64,000 nt of DNA from Argyresthia goedartella (lineage: Eukaryota > Arthropoda > Insecta > Lepidoptera > Argyresthiidae): assembly GCA_949825045.1 (NCBI GenBank), contig OX463814.1, positions 28,414,383-28,478,382 on the forward strand, written 5' to 3'. A program made the position numbers and the translations under genes. How positions within the stretch are numbered: position 1 is the stretch's first letter; every line of letters starts with the position of its first letter. The notes beneath the pieces are model-generated. The model searched no databases. It saw only the letters and a program-made list of their open reading frames with translations, and had not been told where the DNA came from. Positions 41,551 to 53,790 of this stretch are shown one piece after another.

Positions 41551-44500
41551 AAAATCTAATCATCATCGGGTTGATTTTTGAAACCAGAATTTGTGCCATC
41601 GACGTCACGAAAACAGACCCTTTCCGCACCGCATCAAACTTACCCTAGGACATACTCAGAATGCGCTGTGCATTTGGTACAAGACTTTTTCGTGTGAGGA
41701 TGGCCATTGTATAATGTGTCCCAACTTTTGTATAAACGCCAACAATAAGGAACACACCTCCTCAACAAACGTCATAATTTAATTTGTGAAGCATCGTTAA
41801 GACATTTGAAATGTCAAATACGTCAGAAATTATTGCAGCTTTTCATTGCAAAATAAACCTTCCATTTCGTTATAGCATTTATTATTTCGGTCGTTTTTCC
41901 GCTTTTACTTTAATTGTACTTATTTGGTTGAACGCAAAAATAAATTGTTAAAGGCCGCATACTGTTCCAAACCAATTTAAATTTCGCATTTAATTTTCTT
42001 TACCTCGATAGAAAACCCTCCCCGGAGGATTTATTTCCGAAAAAAATAATCCGAATTTATTGACCGGAAAATGTTTTGGGAAATTATTGAGATGCTAGGA
42101 ATGTCTGAAGGAAATGTGGTTCACTATATAAATTGTTGCTTACACTGGGGGCCTGTTGAAAATACATACATTTTGGCGATACTTTAATCGTAGACATTTA
42201 ACACTTACATTCACGCCATTTCTCGTAAGGGGTAGCAGAGGCACAGTTCTACCCACATTTAGCCAGTATAAATATATATCTACTTTATAGAGTATTGCCA
42301 CTTAGCCAGTGTAAAGCTGGCAAATATGTGTACCCTTCTAAGATTTGACCGAACGCCAAAGGACCCTTCGTTTCAGCAACCCGACTCTACAAAGGATGTC
42401 CATAATTTAGATCGCGGCCTTGTTCTAATTACCAGCCAGATAATAAGGGTTGGTACTTCACTGAAGTGGTCTCGGCGTAGTAACCTTTCTAGGCGTTACT
42501 TGACTTTAAAACGTTCCTATATCTTAAGTGATACGGACTAGAGTTGTAATGAAAAGTGTAGGTTAAGTAGTACGTCGAAATACGTGATGAATCTCTTTGA
42601 CGTGCCGCCAAGACTCGGACGCAAGTCGTTTTGACTTCGATTGCTCTTGAATTCCGTGTGAATGCTTCTGGGTTTTATTCATACTTTCGTGTGGGAATAT
42701 TTATAGGTATTTACTCCGTTCGAAAATATGTTTGGAAAGGGTATTCTAGTGGTAAGCCAGACCAACGAAACAGACTTTTTGAAAAAAAAAAAACGTTACG
42801 TTTTATAAACCAGGGCAGTAAAATGTACTTATTGAACTTATACCATTCTTTTAAAAGTAACTGAAAATATTATTTTCACAGGTTTGAGAAGATTCCAAGT
42901 TTCCAAGCCAGTTTATATTTTGTTACGAATGGTTCAGCGCCAGCTTAGGTGTCGACGGGCGAAAACTAGAGATCCAAACTTTCATTTTATTTATCCATGT
43001 TGTAATTTCAACACTGAACCATTTAAGCAACATTACAGCAGAAATTCACCACACCCTACATCAGCACACGTGTTACGAACTACCTACTTAGACATTATGT
43101 AAACTGCGCTATGACTACACCGCTACAAGGCTAAGTTTACGTCTAGCTAATCAAATAACTTCTAGAGGCCTTAACGCTTGTTCGCTTGCAAGCTTGAGAT
43201 AGTAGTTATACAATATGCAACTTTGTGTAGAAGCTATCATTCACTTGCTGTGACTAGCTGTAAAGCTGGTGAAACTAAAGCAGAGGTATTCAAAGAGGTT
43301 ATACCATTATAATACTCGTAAATCTTTATCAGTTAAATTCAGTCCATTAATTAATAAGGGAATTCTCAAGGACGCCCGCTGATATCCAGAGAAACAAAAA
43401 TCATGTCATACGTCAAAACACGCGGTGCCGAATAAATGCGTCAAATAAAATTTGCGATTTGTCCACACGGAAAACGACAAAAACTTGCATGGAAATAGAA
43501 ATTCTATTCACCGCGATATTTCCGGAAAATTTCGGAGGAATAAAAGTTTTATTTCATAAATAAATGCTACAAAGTAAACATATGTTAATACATATGTGTG
43601 AACTATAAATTAACTTGTTTAAAGATCTCAAAATCCTACCAACTGAAACCACATTCATCGATCAAATAATATCCAGAGATAAAATCTGAGTCGAGTTTAT
43701 ACTCTTACTCTTCTATAAAACTGTACCCGTATATTCATTACCTGAAAAAGTAGACCAGCAAACCAAGTGTTGACGCAAAACTATGTTCCTCAACTTGATT
43801 GCAGTACCCCGTCGTCTTATGTTGAAAATAAAAGTTTCGCCCCTTCGGGAGTTGAACGTGTTTTTATACACTAAACTTAATTACAAATGGGGTGGAAGAA
43901 CAGATGGGGGTAGAGGGGTAATAGCAAGGGGGAATAGAGGAGGAGGAGAAGGGGGAGTTGATGATGATGAGTATTCTTATATCTCCTCGGGGTACGATTG
44001 TTTTCACAACGCCGTTGTTTTTGTGGATGTCCAAATTTTATGTTGAAACTTCTAAGAATTATGTAAGCGTGATAGAGGATTGTGGTTTGTTAACATGGTA
44101 ACGGCATTTAACTGACTGCTACAAAATTGTATCGACTCTATCTGCTGCTACGTAACCATGTCCATCTTAAAACAAGTCTTGGTACTATGTAAATAAAGCC
44201 CAATTATAGCGTATTGGAATAAAATGGTTCTCATGGTGATATTGTTGTTTTGAATCTAATCTGAATCGATAAAGGTTGTGGATACCCTCCGGGCGTGTGA
44301 GTTGTTTAGGTCCCTCATCTGGAAGTAACTCGGAATACCCCGGTTGCAGATAAAGCCCATTAAATTGGGGCTGAACCGGCACGAGACTGCGTTAAGATGG
44401 AAGAATAAAAGATAAAGATCTCTGTCATCATTCCATGTATAGTTGGTCTAGGTTCTGCTTATTCAAAGCAGTTAGCTAGATAATTAGATTATATTGGATT

Positions 44501-44574
44501 TTTTATAAATATTTATAATATAATACTAGTGGCTCTGTGACCTATAAAACTCGCATGTGACACTTGCTTTTAAT
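41551..44574. other. No gene recognised in 3 kb
   Basis: Only short chance frames. A purine-rich G tract at about 43888-43960 and a minus-strand frame of 65 codons at 44185-44382 with no known resemblance are the only departures from plain AT-rich DNA. Confidence 0.4.
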
Positions 44575-44672
44575 AACACATAGAAACTTATAAATGCACC
44601 TTGCTACGTACATGTAGTATGAAAGTAGCCGCACCAATAACTTTGTAAACAACATTTTGCGGTGTTAACCTT
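44575..44672 (+). repeat. Fragment of the lepidopteran interspersed repeat
   Basis: 'gtagccgcaccaataacttt' and 'gtaaacaacattttgcggtg' match 27232-27275 of copy 2 almost base for base; flanks do not. Confidence 0.75.
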
Positions 44673-44849
44673 TTGGCTTGGGTGTCAGAGCCCAACCGTT
44701 GGCTCAATCAATAGATGAAATTTGAAATGGCGATAAGAAATCGAGGTGTAAAAGCGGCCAGCGAAAATACTCGAGGATGATTGCTAAATGAGGTATTACT
44801 TGAAAACTAATGAGTTATAATGATAGGTTCCTATCCTTTTCATACAATA

Positions 44850-45475
44850 AAACGCCGTGAGAGACGTTTTAGTAGGCGCAGGCAACAGCCCGCGGGGACC
44901 ATCCACGTACCCCCCGTAACCTCTTTGGCGGCGTCCGTCTTGAGGTACCCATTCGGTAGCAATCTTTGCTCACCTATATGACGTGTCTGACCTAGCTCCA
45001 CTTGAATTTTGCACTCTGTGCACCCACGTCTATGGTACGAGTTATGGAGCACAGTGTGGTGTTTCTGACACGGTCCATCAGTTTGACTCCTATCATACTG
45101 CTCTCCATAGCCCTTTGACAAATCTTAACTTTGGACTTTAAATGATCAGTCAGTGACCACGTCTGGATGCCGTAGGTAATGATAGGCAGGATACACTTGT
45201 CGATGAGCTTCCGTTTCAGAGCCAGTGGAAGGCTGCCCTTCATCAGCTCTTTCATAGACCATTAGCTCTTCCAGTCGTTCTAAATGGATCTGTTGATTTC
45301 TTTGATCTTCCTCTTTTCGAATGAGACTATCTGGCCCAAGTAGATATACTCTTCAACATAACATATATCCTGCCCATCTACTTCCACTCTGCATTTAACG
45401 CTGTTTAACTTAAATTGTGTATCCAATTCATCCTCAGTCCAACCTCGAGAATTAAAGTATAAGTCAAATTAATCC
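44850..45475 (-). pseudogene. RTE-type LINE, RT C-terminal region (-)
   Basis: The minus strand reads 'VEVDGQDICYVEEYIYLGQI' (about 45400-45335), 'LPLALKRKLIDKCILPIITY' and 'GIQTWSLTDHLKSKVKICQR' (about 45230-45115), 'GVKLMDRVRNTTLCS' (about 45093), then 'WARSD' and 'EWVPQDGRRQRG' toward 44910. This is the standard order of RTE ORF2 downstream of the catalytic box. In-frame stops near 45280 and 45260 and a frameshift near 44990 inactivate it. Confidence 0.8.
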
Positions 45476-45524
45476 AATCGTGTAACGATAACGAAATACT
45501 AAATTAACTCATTGTGAATTACCC

Positions 45525-45684
45525 TGCAACGGGTGAGATAGTTGGTTAGAAAGAATAGAGTCTTTGTAAAGTATAAAGTTATGTATTTCGCATATGTAAA
45601 TACAAACTGAGACACAAGTAGTTATTACGAGGAGTAAGAGACGACTGGCGCATCTCGCTAGTGAGCTCTCGCACGCCCTCTACA
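45525..45684 (-). repeat. 3' LTR
   Basis: Matches the 5' LTR over 'gagtctttgtaaagta', 'aatacaaactgagacacaag' and 'gtaagagacgac'. On the minus strand it begins TGTAGAGGG and ends CCCGTTGCA. About 30 bases shorter near its start than the other LTR, with scattered differences, so the insertion is old. Confidence 0.85.
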
Positions 45685-46164
45685 AAAACAAAAAAACGGT
45701 AATTTTTTAACTATTACCTAACATATGCAAATTACACAATTAACAGATTTGTTGGAATGAGTATCCCCTTGGCCTCATGCAAAGTACGCAATCTTAAGAT
45801 AGTCCTACGATGGATGCCCATTCCTACATTTATATAAATAAAATACATATTAAAACATCTCATGACTTATTGCAAAAAATTATGCAGAGTTCTATCCTAC
45901 ACGTAACCACACTCGTTCACACATCATATTATGTTAGGGTAGTTATTACTTAACCAACTCTGCTATTTTTTAGTTAACGCCCACAATCAATCTTTGTGAC
46001 AACGCCTAAAAATACATTTAATAAAAACACAATGAGACCTCCAGGGCCTTACCATAAAGAAATAAAATACTGTTCAACACTTGTTTGAAAAAAACGTATG
46101 AGATTTGACGTTGGCTTTAAGGTTAAACGGATTTTAATATTTTTTGTGGTAACACGGCCAAAGT

Positions 46165-46425
46165 CTAACTATGCTGGACTTGCTGCTGAGGATATTGTTG
46201 TTGTCCCTTATTATCAGCCTGAGCTGCCATGGCTGCCAGGCTTGCTGATGCTAAACACACCAATTTCCTTCGTAACCATACCATAACCTTTTTCATACTT
46301 TTCCGACAATTCTTGTACAATATGTACAATGAAAAAATTATCAAAATCACTCCCCCAGTTACCATCACGATACTATAAACGATTATTTTTTCCAACAGTG
46401 ACAGTTTCGTACGAGGGGGGGGGAG
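46165..46425 (-). pseudogene. Env-like transmembrane segment of the LTR element
   Basis: In the position after integrase where some Gypsy elements carry an envelope gene. The minus frame encodes a hydrophobic stretch 'VYSIVMVTGGVILIIFSLYI' followed by a basic 'RKSMKKVMVWLRRK' and a Gln-rich end with a stop at 46165. One membrane helix with a cytoplasmic basic tail fits the C-terminus of an envelope protein. No ectodomain is recognisable and the start is unclear, so it is a remnant at best; a chance hydrophobic frame is possible. Confidence 0.4.
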
Positions 46426-47089
46426 GGTATCCCCTCCTGTAAAATATCGAGTCTAGGAAATGGATGGTTCTTGAGATATTTTACCTAAACTAAGCTAACC
46501 TAAAAAACATGTTTTCTACTTAAATCCATGTTTGCATATGCTTCTGCTCCGGCGCAACGTAGCGCCGCGACTGTCCCCGTGCAGCTCGTCGCAGTCTCCC
46601 TCACTCGCCGTCAGGCCTGCTCCTCACCGGCACGCGGCCCTCGCGCTCCGCAGTGCCTCCGGCTCATAAAAAACACTCTAGCGAGTAGCCACAAGACTGC
46701 CCACAAACGTTTCACGCATTCTAAGTCTAATTAACATTCATCTTAGACAAAATTTTATGAAAAACTTTTCGTTTCTCCTGATAGTATTCCTAAGTTTAAT
46801 TAATTCATAACTAATTAAATACTTACCTCCTAGTATTAACAACTGGATAAATGGTTCAAGGTAAACCCCATCTACCCCCTAGTAACCAATTTTACTAATT
46901 ATCAAACTGTCAGTGTTGGAATACCAACCCCTAGAATGACTGAAGGCATCGCATTACTATAATTTAACAAAAATCTTACTGGACATTTTTAATGTGCAGC
47001 CACTACGCGTCGTTCTCTCATTAGCTAATGGCGTTATCGAAATCTCTGGTTATCTTTCTGACTTACTATCTTCGGCCGGCGTAGTAATC

Positions 47090-47400
47090 TGTCTGATACA
47101 ATCTTGGTTATCTAATATATACGCGGGTTTCAATCTGTCTACCGATATCTGTGCTACTCTATTAGGATACTGAATCTAAACCTTCTTTAATCTACTTATG
47201 ACGCGGTATGGGCCATCATATGTAGGAGTAAGAGGTTTCCTGACTGCATCGTTCCTGACAAACATGGTGTACATTACTCTAAATCCGGATGCACTTTTTT
47301 TTCTTGAATCGTTTACCGCCTGTGATCAAGACCTTAAGCTGTTGATAACACTGCGCAACTTTTCCGGGGGTAACTGCCTCTCTTTAGCATAAACCGACCG
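47090..47400 (-). pseudogene. Gypsy integrase C-terminal fragment
   Basis: Read on the minus strand with frameshifts: 'VRNDAVRKPLTPTYDGPYRV' style sequence around 47255-47195 and 'ISVDRLKPAYI' around 47155-47120. This is the end of the Gypsy pol polyprotein. It joins directly to the RT-start fragment, marking the internal deletion. Confidence 0.7.
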
Positions 47401-47589
47401 TCATTTAGTCTCGATATGATGATAAACTGCATGGCATGGCTGTTCCTTGAATGACACCGGCTTGGTTATTTCTGAATACTGCTCTAACACCATGCGGTAC
47501 GGCTGATGGTCAGCAATAAAACTCTTAATGGAGGATTCATTACATTTAACAATGTTCGCATTTTTACACAAACTTGTTATGAAATCCAC
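47401..47589 (-). pseudogene. Gypsy RT N-terminal fragment
   Basis: The minus frame ends with 'PYRMVLEQYSEITKPVSFKE' and 'HAVYHHIETK', the segment just before the RT palm in Gypsy elements. No catalytic residues remain. Confidence 0.7.
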
Positions 47590-47735
47590 ATTTTTCTATT
47601 ATGTTAGTCTACCAACAATTTATATGTCTTTAAAAATCTGAATATCGGTTGCTTTACATTACAAATTATAAACGTCTATCTAAAAACTCTTTTTGATCCT
47701 AGGACTCTAGGGTTTTCACTCTGTAAGTCTTAATT

Positions 47736-47972
47736 TCAGTTCCTTTGGCTGCAAAAAAATTTGTATTGACACTCGTAAGAGTCCTTCAAGTATATGCACC
47801 TGACTGGAATCACCGATACGTTTGCTCCTGTGTCCACTAAAAAACGCATACCGGTCTTGCTGTCTATAATACTAAAGCGGTGGTTCTCTGTAGCCGCGAT
47901 GCAGGTCTCTACAGCATTCGACTGCATCACATCTAGTTTTCTGACTGGCGTCCTTTTCTTTTCCAGTTGCAC
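47736..47972 (-). pseudogene. Gypsy aspartic protease
   Basis: The minus frame contains 'GMRFLVDTGANVSVIPV' with the catalytic DTG at about 47827-47835. It follows gag and would cleave the polyprotein. The C-terminal half of the protease diverges after about 47800 into a frame ending at 47736. Confidence 0.75.
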
Positions 47973-48012
47973 AATATCGTGCCTTTTCTTGGTAGCGGTA
48001 GTGAAATCTGCA

Positions 48013-48762
48013 TCACCAATCTGGGCTTTCTGTCGTCTGGCGTGGTCCTCCTGACTGCGATCGTGCTGCTGGTCTCCATTGTCCTTTGCTATATCTGCGT
48101 GAAGGACTCCGGCCTCGCAGTATCCTGATCTTGCTGATCTTTCCTATCAGTTGGCTCACTTGCATTGTCAGCTGAGCCACTTGCGCCATTAAGTCCATGT
48201 TTGCTGATTTATCTGATGCCACTTCTGCGACTTCCATTTGTATGTTACCCATGATTTATCCGCAATTGCTACAACATTTTCTTATTTCTTATCTTCTCCC
48301 ACCATGAGTAATGCTCTAACTGATGCTGGCAACTTTGCCATCCATAATTTCCTCGATGCTTCATTTGCAATATCAACCGTATATGCTAAATCTTTCACGC
48401 GACGCAACCAATGCGATGGCCGCTGTTATCCCAGGTCCATCCCTCCCACTAGTTTCTGAAACTGGTGTTCAAGGAAAGTCCTTGAACACTGTTAATAAAC
48501 GCGTTCTAATGGTATCATCATTCTGAGCCTCTGCTGGTGTAACTAACAAATTGCTCACGTGCTGCAGGGCCTCTTGTGTGAATTTAGTTACTATCATATT
48601 GAACTCGGTTTCGTCACCTTGTTTCTGCGGTGCCAATGCTCCCCAGAATTGCGCGAAACACAACCTCGGAATTTCTGTCCAAAACTCTGCCAACTCAGCC
48701 GTTAAACTTATCGATGCCAAATTACCAGTAGGGGCTTGTCCGCCTCCCGCTGGAGTATTCAT
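48013..48762 (-). pseudogene. Gypsy gag (capsid), frameshifted
   Basis: ATG at 48762. 'AELAEFWTEIPRLCFAQFWG' and 'FNMIVTKFTQEALQHVSNLL' (to 48469) are the capsid N-terminal half of this gag type. After a frameshift around 48470, 'LRRVKDLAYTVD'-like sequence follows, then a frame to 48013 ending in an Arg/Ser-rich tail. No zinc knuckle is seen, which fits some Gypsy lineages. Confidence 0.75.
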
Positions 48763-48981
48763 GATGCTGGTGATCTAATCTCACGTTCTTAAAGCTGAGT
48801 TATGCCTGGCTGGCGGCGAGGTTAGCAACCTTGCCCGCCCTGAAATTGCTGTCACCCGTCGGGTAGATTGCCGCGTTAACCGGCGGGGAGTCGTCTCTTC
48901 TCTGTAGTAATTCACTATCAATGACCAACTTTTTCGACCCATTGACCGACACAACACGTTTCAACATAATGTTTCGAAAAA

Positions 48982-48998
48982 GTTCACAACGGGCACCA
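48982..48998 (-). promoter_or_regulatory. Putative primer-binding site
   Basis: Just inside the 5' LTR on the minus strand: TGGTGCCCGTTGTGAAC. It begins TGG as required for pairing with a tRNA CCA end and resembles a tRNA-Trp type site with small changes. Confidence 0.55.
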
Positions 48999-49000
48999 AA

Positions 49001-49193
49001 GTAACGGGTCACCTAGTTGGTTTGAAATAATTGAGTCTTTGTAAAGTACGAAGTTACATATTTCGGAATATGTTAATACAAACTGAGACACAAGCAGTAA
49101 TTAGGAGGTGTAAGAGACGACCGGCGCGTCTTGCTAGTGAGTGCTGAATTGCAGACGGCAATGTGCTTACGCTGCAAAACGTGCTACCCTACA
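49001..49193 (-). repeat. 5' LTR
   Basis: Minus strand begins TGTAGGGTAGCACG and ends near CCCGTTACT. Pairs with the 45525-45684 LTR; its first 60 bases differ by an insertion or deletion. Confidence 0.85.
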
Positions 49194-49342
49194 ACCCATA
49201 TATTTTTGACCTATGAGAGAGAGAGTAGAGAGTCATTTTTTTATTGAATATAAAAAAAGACTACACCGTTTCGGAAGGTGGGCATCGGGGTTAAGAAGAA
49301 ACGGCAAGAAACTCCCCCATACCTTTTTTTTTTAATGTGACT

Positions 49343-52197
49343 TTACAACAGGTACTGGTTTCGGTCTAAGGAAATTCGCCGGCGAGTGATAGACTTGATC
49401 CATCGCCCCTCGTTGAATTTCTGTGCGCTGAGATGGTATGGACCATCAGTTTTGTCATCTAAGTATTCCTTAATACTATAATAGGATTTTCTTATCAGCT
49501 CATTTTTAACATAGTATTTGAACCTCTTTTCAGGAAGGATCAATGATTCCTGTGGTATTTTATTGTAGAAGCGAATACAGTGCCCCATGAATGATGTGCC
49601 TACTTTACTTATTCTAAATAATGGTAGTGCTAACCTATTTCTATTTCTAGTGTTAATTGTATGGCTATCACCTACAATTTTAAATAAAGCTATGTATTTC
49701 TTACATGCATGATATTCTCGTATATTGACAGGTAACCGTAAGTATATTAATTTCTTTGAATTTTTCTCTTAATGATTCCCTAGCATCTAATTGATATATC
49801 GCCCTGATCGCCCTTTTTTGTAAGACAAATATCGTATTTATATCTGCTGCTCTCCCCCAGAGCAATATTACATAAGACATAATACTGTGAAAATAACTAT
49901 AGTAAACCAATCTGGCAGTTTCTAAATCTGTAAGATATCTGATTTGTCTGACCGCAAAAGCGGCTGAGCTAAGTCTTCGTGCGAGATTAATTATGTGAGG
50001 ACCCCATTGAAGTTTCGAATCTATAGTGATTCCGAGAGTGATTGTTTCCTTAACGAGGTCCAATCTTTCAGATCCTATTCTTACACTGCTTTCAACCTGT
50101 CGTACATTATGCAAACAAAATTTGATACATTTAGTCTTCTTTGAGTTTAATAACAGGTTGTTTACATTGAACCAACTTAACACATGAGAGAGTGTACTAT
50201 TTGCGTCGTCTAGAATTTTTTCTTATCTTTTCACCTTGAAAATAATAGATGTGTCATCAGCAAATAGAACAATCTGAGTCATTTTTTCCACCATATAAGG
50301 CAGGTCATTCATGTACACTAAGAATAGGAATGAACCTAAGATAGAACCCTGGGGTACACCAATATTCATATGGGTTCCAGTGGACTTGTATCTACTTTTA
50401 TTTATCTTTCCATTAAATAAGATCCCATTAATTTTAACGCATTATCTTTGAGACCATAGTGTTGGAGTTTGAGCAAAAGAGTTTGATGGTCCACACAGTC
50501 AAAGGCCTTGGAAAGATCACAGAAAATACCAACCGCATCCTGTGATCCTTCCCACGCACTATAAATGTGTTCTACTAGCGCTACTCCGGCGTCTGTTGTT
50601 GATCTGCCTTTAGTGAATCCGAACTGTTTTTTGTGGAGTAGCCCAGATGCATTGAAGTGAGAGAGTAGTTGACTCAATATGACCTTTTCAAACACCTCGC
50701 TCAACACTGGCAATAAAGATACAGGTTTGAAGTTGGCAGGGTCTTGTTTACTACCGGATTTAAAAAGTGGTATTATATTAAAGTGGTATCTGCTCATTTT
50801 CATGAGGTCAGGAAAAACTCCGTTTGCTATACAACTATTGAATGTGATTGCCATGTATGGTGCAATCACATCGATTACTGATTTAACCACGTTAACCGAC
50901 ATGCCCCATAAATCTTCAGTCTTTTTCATGCTAAGAAGTTTAAATGTTTTAACTATAGTTATAGAGCCTATTGGCTGGAAGTTAAAGCCATCCTTGTTTT
51001 GGGGCACATTTTCAACCAAGTAATCTCAAGACTTTTCAGAAGAGGATGGTAGTGCTTCTGTTGTTATTATTGGTATGGTATTGAAGAACTTTTCAAATGC
51101 GTTAGCAACGTCCTCGTTTGATGAGAGTAATTGGTCGTTAACTTTTAAATTAAAACTAGATTCACTAGACCTAACCTTGCCTGTCTCTTTTTTAATACTG
51201 TTCCATGTAGTTTTAATTTTGTCGCCAGAAGCTTTGATTTCATTGTTAAGATGTAGGCACTTGGCTTTGTGGCAGTCTTTCTTTTCGCAAAGGTTTTCAG
51301 ACTCACTTTTGTGAGATTGAAAATCTTTTCAAATTCCGCAGATACAGATTTGAAGAAGCTGGAATATAATGTGTTCGGATCTTCACAGTAAGGTGTTAAC
51401 GGTAGACTTGACACTAGTCCACTACGAAATTTTTCCATTTTCTTCAAAGTTACTGGTCTACAAAATACTTTAACGGGCTTCATAGCATTACTTTCTTCAA
51501 ATACTACAATCTGACCAGTGTGGTCTGAACTTAATGTATTAACTATTATTTTATCGTGAATACTACATTCACAGAATACGTTATCTAGAAAAGTAGCGGA
51601 GGAAGCTGTTATTCGTGTAGGCTCCAGAAAGACGTTGCACATATTATAAGACTTAAATACTGCTAGGATCCGAGTGCAAATAGAGCGGTTTGCGGTGTCT
51701 AGTAAATCTACGTTAAACTCGCCGCAAACTATGATGCGTTTGGACTTGTTTCTGGATGCAAGTTGAAGAACTTGTTCCATCACTGACTCAAAGACTTCAA
51801 AATCTCTTTTACCCCGTCTGTACACACTAACAATACTATATTTTTCCATCTCAACACACGAGACTTCAGCATTCATTTCACTAGAAAGACTAACAATATC
51901 CTTTCGTTCTTAACATTTAAAACCACCTTTTACTAAAATTAAGGAACCACCTCTAGTTTTAGTCTTTCTATTGAAACAGCTGATCACTTTATAATTTGGT
52001 ATGCTGAACGGCACTGCACACTCTTGCAGCCAGTGTTCTGTCACACAAAGTATATTTATTCTTTCGCTTTCTAAAAACTTTTCTAATTCCAGTTGCTTGC
52101 CAGAAAAGCCTTGCATATATTGGTGCATTACCTTTAAGCCGTGCTTTTCATTTGTCGGTTGCGGCAGTTTAAAGATAAAATAGTATCGTTTGTACAC
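49343..52197 (-). pseudogene. LINE-B ORF2 (endonuclease-RT), a few lesions
   Basis: Endonuclease: 'ERINILCVTEHWLQECAVPF' (about 52095), an in-frame stop near 51909, 'VSVYRRGKRD', 'IIVCGEFNVDLL' (Asp of GDFN replaced by Glu) and 'SSDHTGQIVVFE' (about 51508). Linker to 51145 with a frameshift. RT (51019-50402): 'FKPVSLLPVLSEVFEK', 'FGFTKGRSTTDA', 'IFCDLSKAFDCVDHQTLL'. Then '[11 protein letters not shown]' and the catalytic FADD (50253-50264). C-terminal domain 50183-49701 ('LWGRAADINTIFVLQKRAIR') and 49588-49343 ('FYNKIPQESLILPEKRF', 'KSYYSIKEYLDDKT'). All catalytic regions can be read; at least four stops or frameshifts break it. Confidence 0.85.
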
Positions 52198-52298
52198 ATT
52201 GCCTTGTCAGTAGTTACATGTTTCTTAGTGCGTGTACTAATCGTTGTGGTGACCGTTGTACAATTACTTACTTCTGTTATACTGTTTATAACAGATTC

Positions 52299-53560
52299 TT
52301 AAATAAATGAAGCTAAAGACTTAGCTATTACGTCAGTGTCAATTTTAACAATAATAACTTTGATGTCCTCACTGTTTCCGTCAGTGATGTATTTACAAAT
52401 TAATAGATTTTTGTCAAAGAATACAATTTTTGTATTGCGTACAGTCATATTATACATATACATATTTAACCTATGAGTAGCGTGCTGTTGCTTTCCATTC
52501 ATTGTATTTTTTTAAGGGAAGGCACATAGAACAATCTTGCCCACTTCTAGATTAGAAAGAGCATCAACAAACTTTATCATAGTTTGTTTCCCTACACCTA
52601 AATTATCCTCCATATATAATATTACGGTTGTACCCTCCTCATATTTGTAGTTTAAAATGTTTTCGGCCATAACTTTGAAGGGGACATCGGGCATGGAATA
52701 GTTAATAACCGTACCTACGCGACAAGTACGAAGAGCTGGTCCCATACCTACACCTAGCCTGTCCGAGAACATAACAGTCCTACGAGGTGTCACGTGTGAG
52801 GTCCCGGCCGGCGGCGTCGCTGTGCACGTCGTTGCAGGGCTGTCTGGCTCCTGGCACTGGCGCTGGTGAGCAGCGGCAGGCTGCGGCGTCAGTGGTGGCG
52901 GCGCACGTGTGAGCTCGGCGGTGACGTCACTCGGGGCGAACTGCTGGTCGCTCGTCACCATGTGCGCAGTGAGAGGACAGACCCGCGGCTGATGTAAAGG
53001 GTCAGTCTCGGGCTCTGCGGCGGCGTCGGTGTCATCACTGGGTACGAGCTGCTGATCGCTTGCAGTATACTTGGTGCGAGGGGTCGCCGGTTGTGGTGGC
53101 GCGCTGAGGCAGGCCCCCGGCTGATGTAAAGGATCAACCTCGGACTCCGCTGGCGGCGTATCCCCGCTGTCCAGTGCGACGATGGTGAGCTCTTCGGTGG
53201 GCACGGTGGTGTTTTGCTGAGACTCACATATCTGGCAGTTTTCATGGATGCATTGCTGTGTCTGTTGAGACAACTCAAGTACTCTCCGTAGATTAGTATT
53301 GCTGTCCAGTATTATTTTGTTAAGTTCCACGATTTGTTTTTTTTTCTGTCCATGAATACTTGGTATCTACATCTTGAAGTTCTATCTCCAGTCGCGATAT
53401 TTTAAATTCTAAATCAGTTACTATATTCTGATATTCCTCTGTCATTTCCTGTAGCAGTCTTGCTGAATCTTCAAATTTCTTATTTTCCGGTGTAGGGCAA
53501 ATGTTGCTTCTGGATCCGTTTCTATGTTTTAATGATAGCTTTATTTATTTTCCTCGATTT
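52299..53560 (-). pseudogene. LINE-B ORF1 (gag-like) with coiled coil and esterase-like end
   Basis: Minus strand: a heptad-rich segment ('ARLLQEMTEEYQNIVTDLEF', about 53465-53400), a frameshift near 53335, then the 272-residue frame 53330-52512: 'ELNKIILDSNTNLRRVLELS', a Pro/Thr/Ala-rich middle with a duplicated block, and a folded end ('VPFKVMAENILNYKYEEGTT', 'VILYMEDNLGVGKQ', 'LEVGKIVLCAFP'). A frameshift at about 52508 leads to 'HRLNMYMYNMTVRNTKIVFF' ending at 52299. The end resembles the SGNH-esterase-like domain in ORF1 of some CR1 elements; that is inference. No zinc finger seen. Confidence 0.65.
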
Positions 53561-53790
53561 TTTTATGTATTTTCTTGTTTTTAGTAGTGGTGTCGATTTC
53601 TGATCAGAGGTTAAGTCGATGATGATCGGGTTTGGCTGTTGGGACTGCAGAGTTCTGATTTTGTCTCACCAAATCATGATACAGAGAGAAGGTTTTTTTC
53701 TGTGTCTTCCTCTGTCTTTCCTATAAATTAATAATGAAAAAAAAAAACGCTTTTCAGCGTTTTCGTCCAGAGCCGAGCCATAAGTACTAG

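Larger units (their letters stand above)
45521..49197 (-). mobile_element. Ty3/Gypsy LTR retrotransposon with target duplication ACCC
   Basis: Bounded by related LTRs (45525-45684 and about 49001-49193) and a 4-bp direct repeat ACCC (45521-45524, 49194-49197). Element ends are TG...CA on the minus strand. Order on the minus strand: 5' LTR, primer-binding-like site, gag, protease, RT start, integrase C-terminus, an env-like membrane segment, 3' LTR. The RT/RNase H/integrase core is deleted, leaving 3.7 kb. Gag type and primer site resemble CsRn1-like Gypsy elements; low confidence for that subclade. Confidence 0.85.
49205..53790 (-). mobile_element. LINE-B (-): nearly complete two-ORF CR1-type element
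   Basis: Minus-strand order: leader, ORF1 (about 53560-52299), ORF2 with endonuclease, RT and C-terminal domain (52197-49343), and a 3' untranslated region whose blocks recur at 13880-13920 in the plus-strand copy. The 3' tail is truncated next to a (GA)n run at 49214-49225, right beside the LTR element. It is one of the better preserved LINEs in the window. Confidence 0.85.

Noticed and set aside
42326..43102. Three plus-strand frames of 71-77 codons
   Set aside because: Composition looks random, no motif, no splice or start context; treated as chance frames.
44185..44382. 65-codon minus frame with a protein-like Pro/Gly pattern
   Set aside because: Could be a repeat-encoded fragment, but I recognise nothing in it.
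46528..46734. Frame in a GC-rich patch inside the LTR element
   Set aside because: Opposite strand to the element's genes and explained by base composition.
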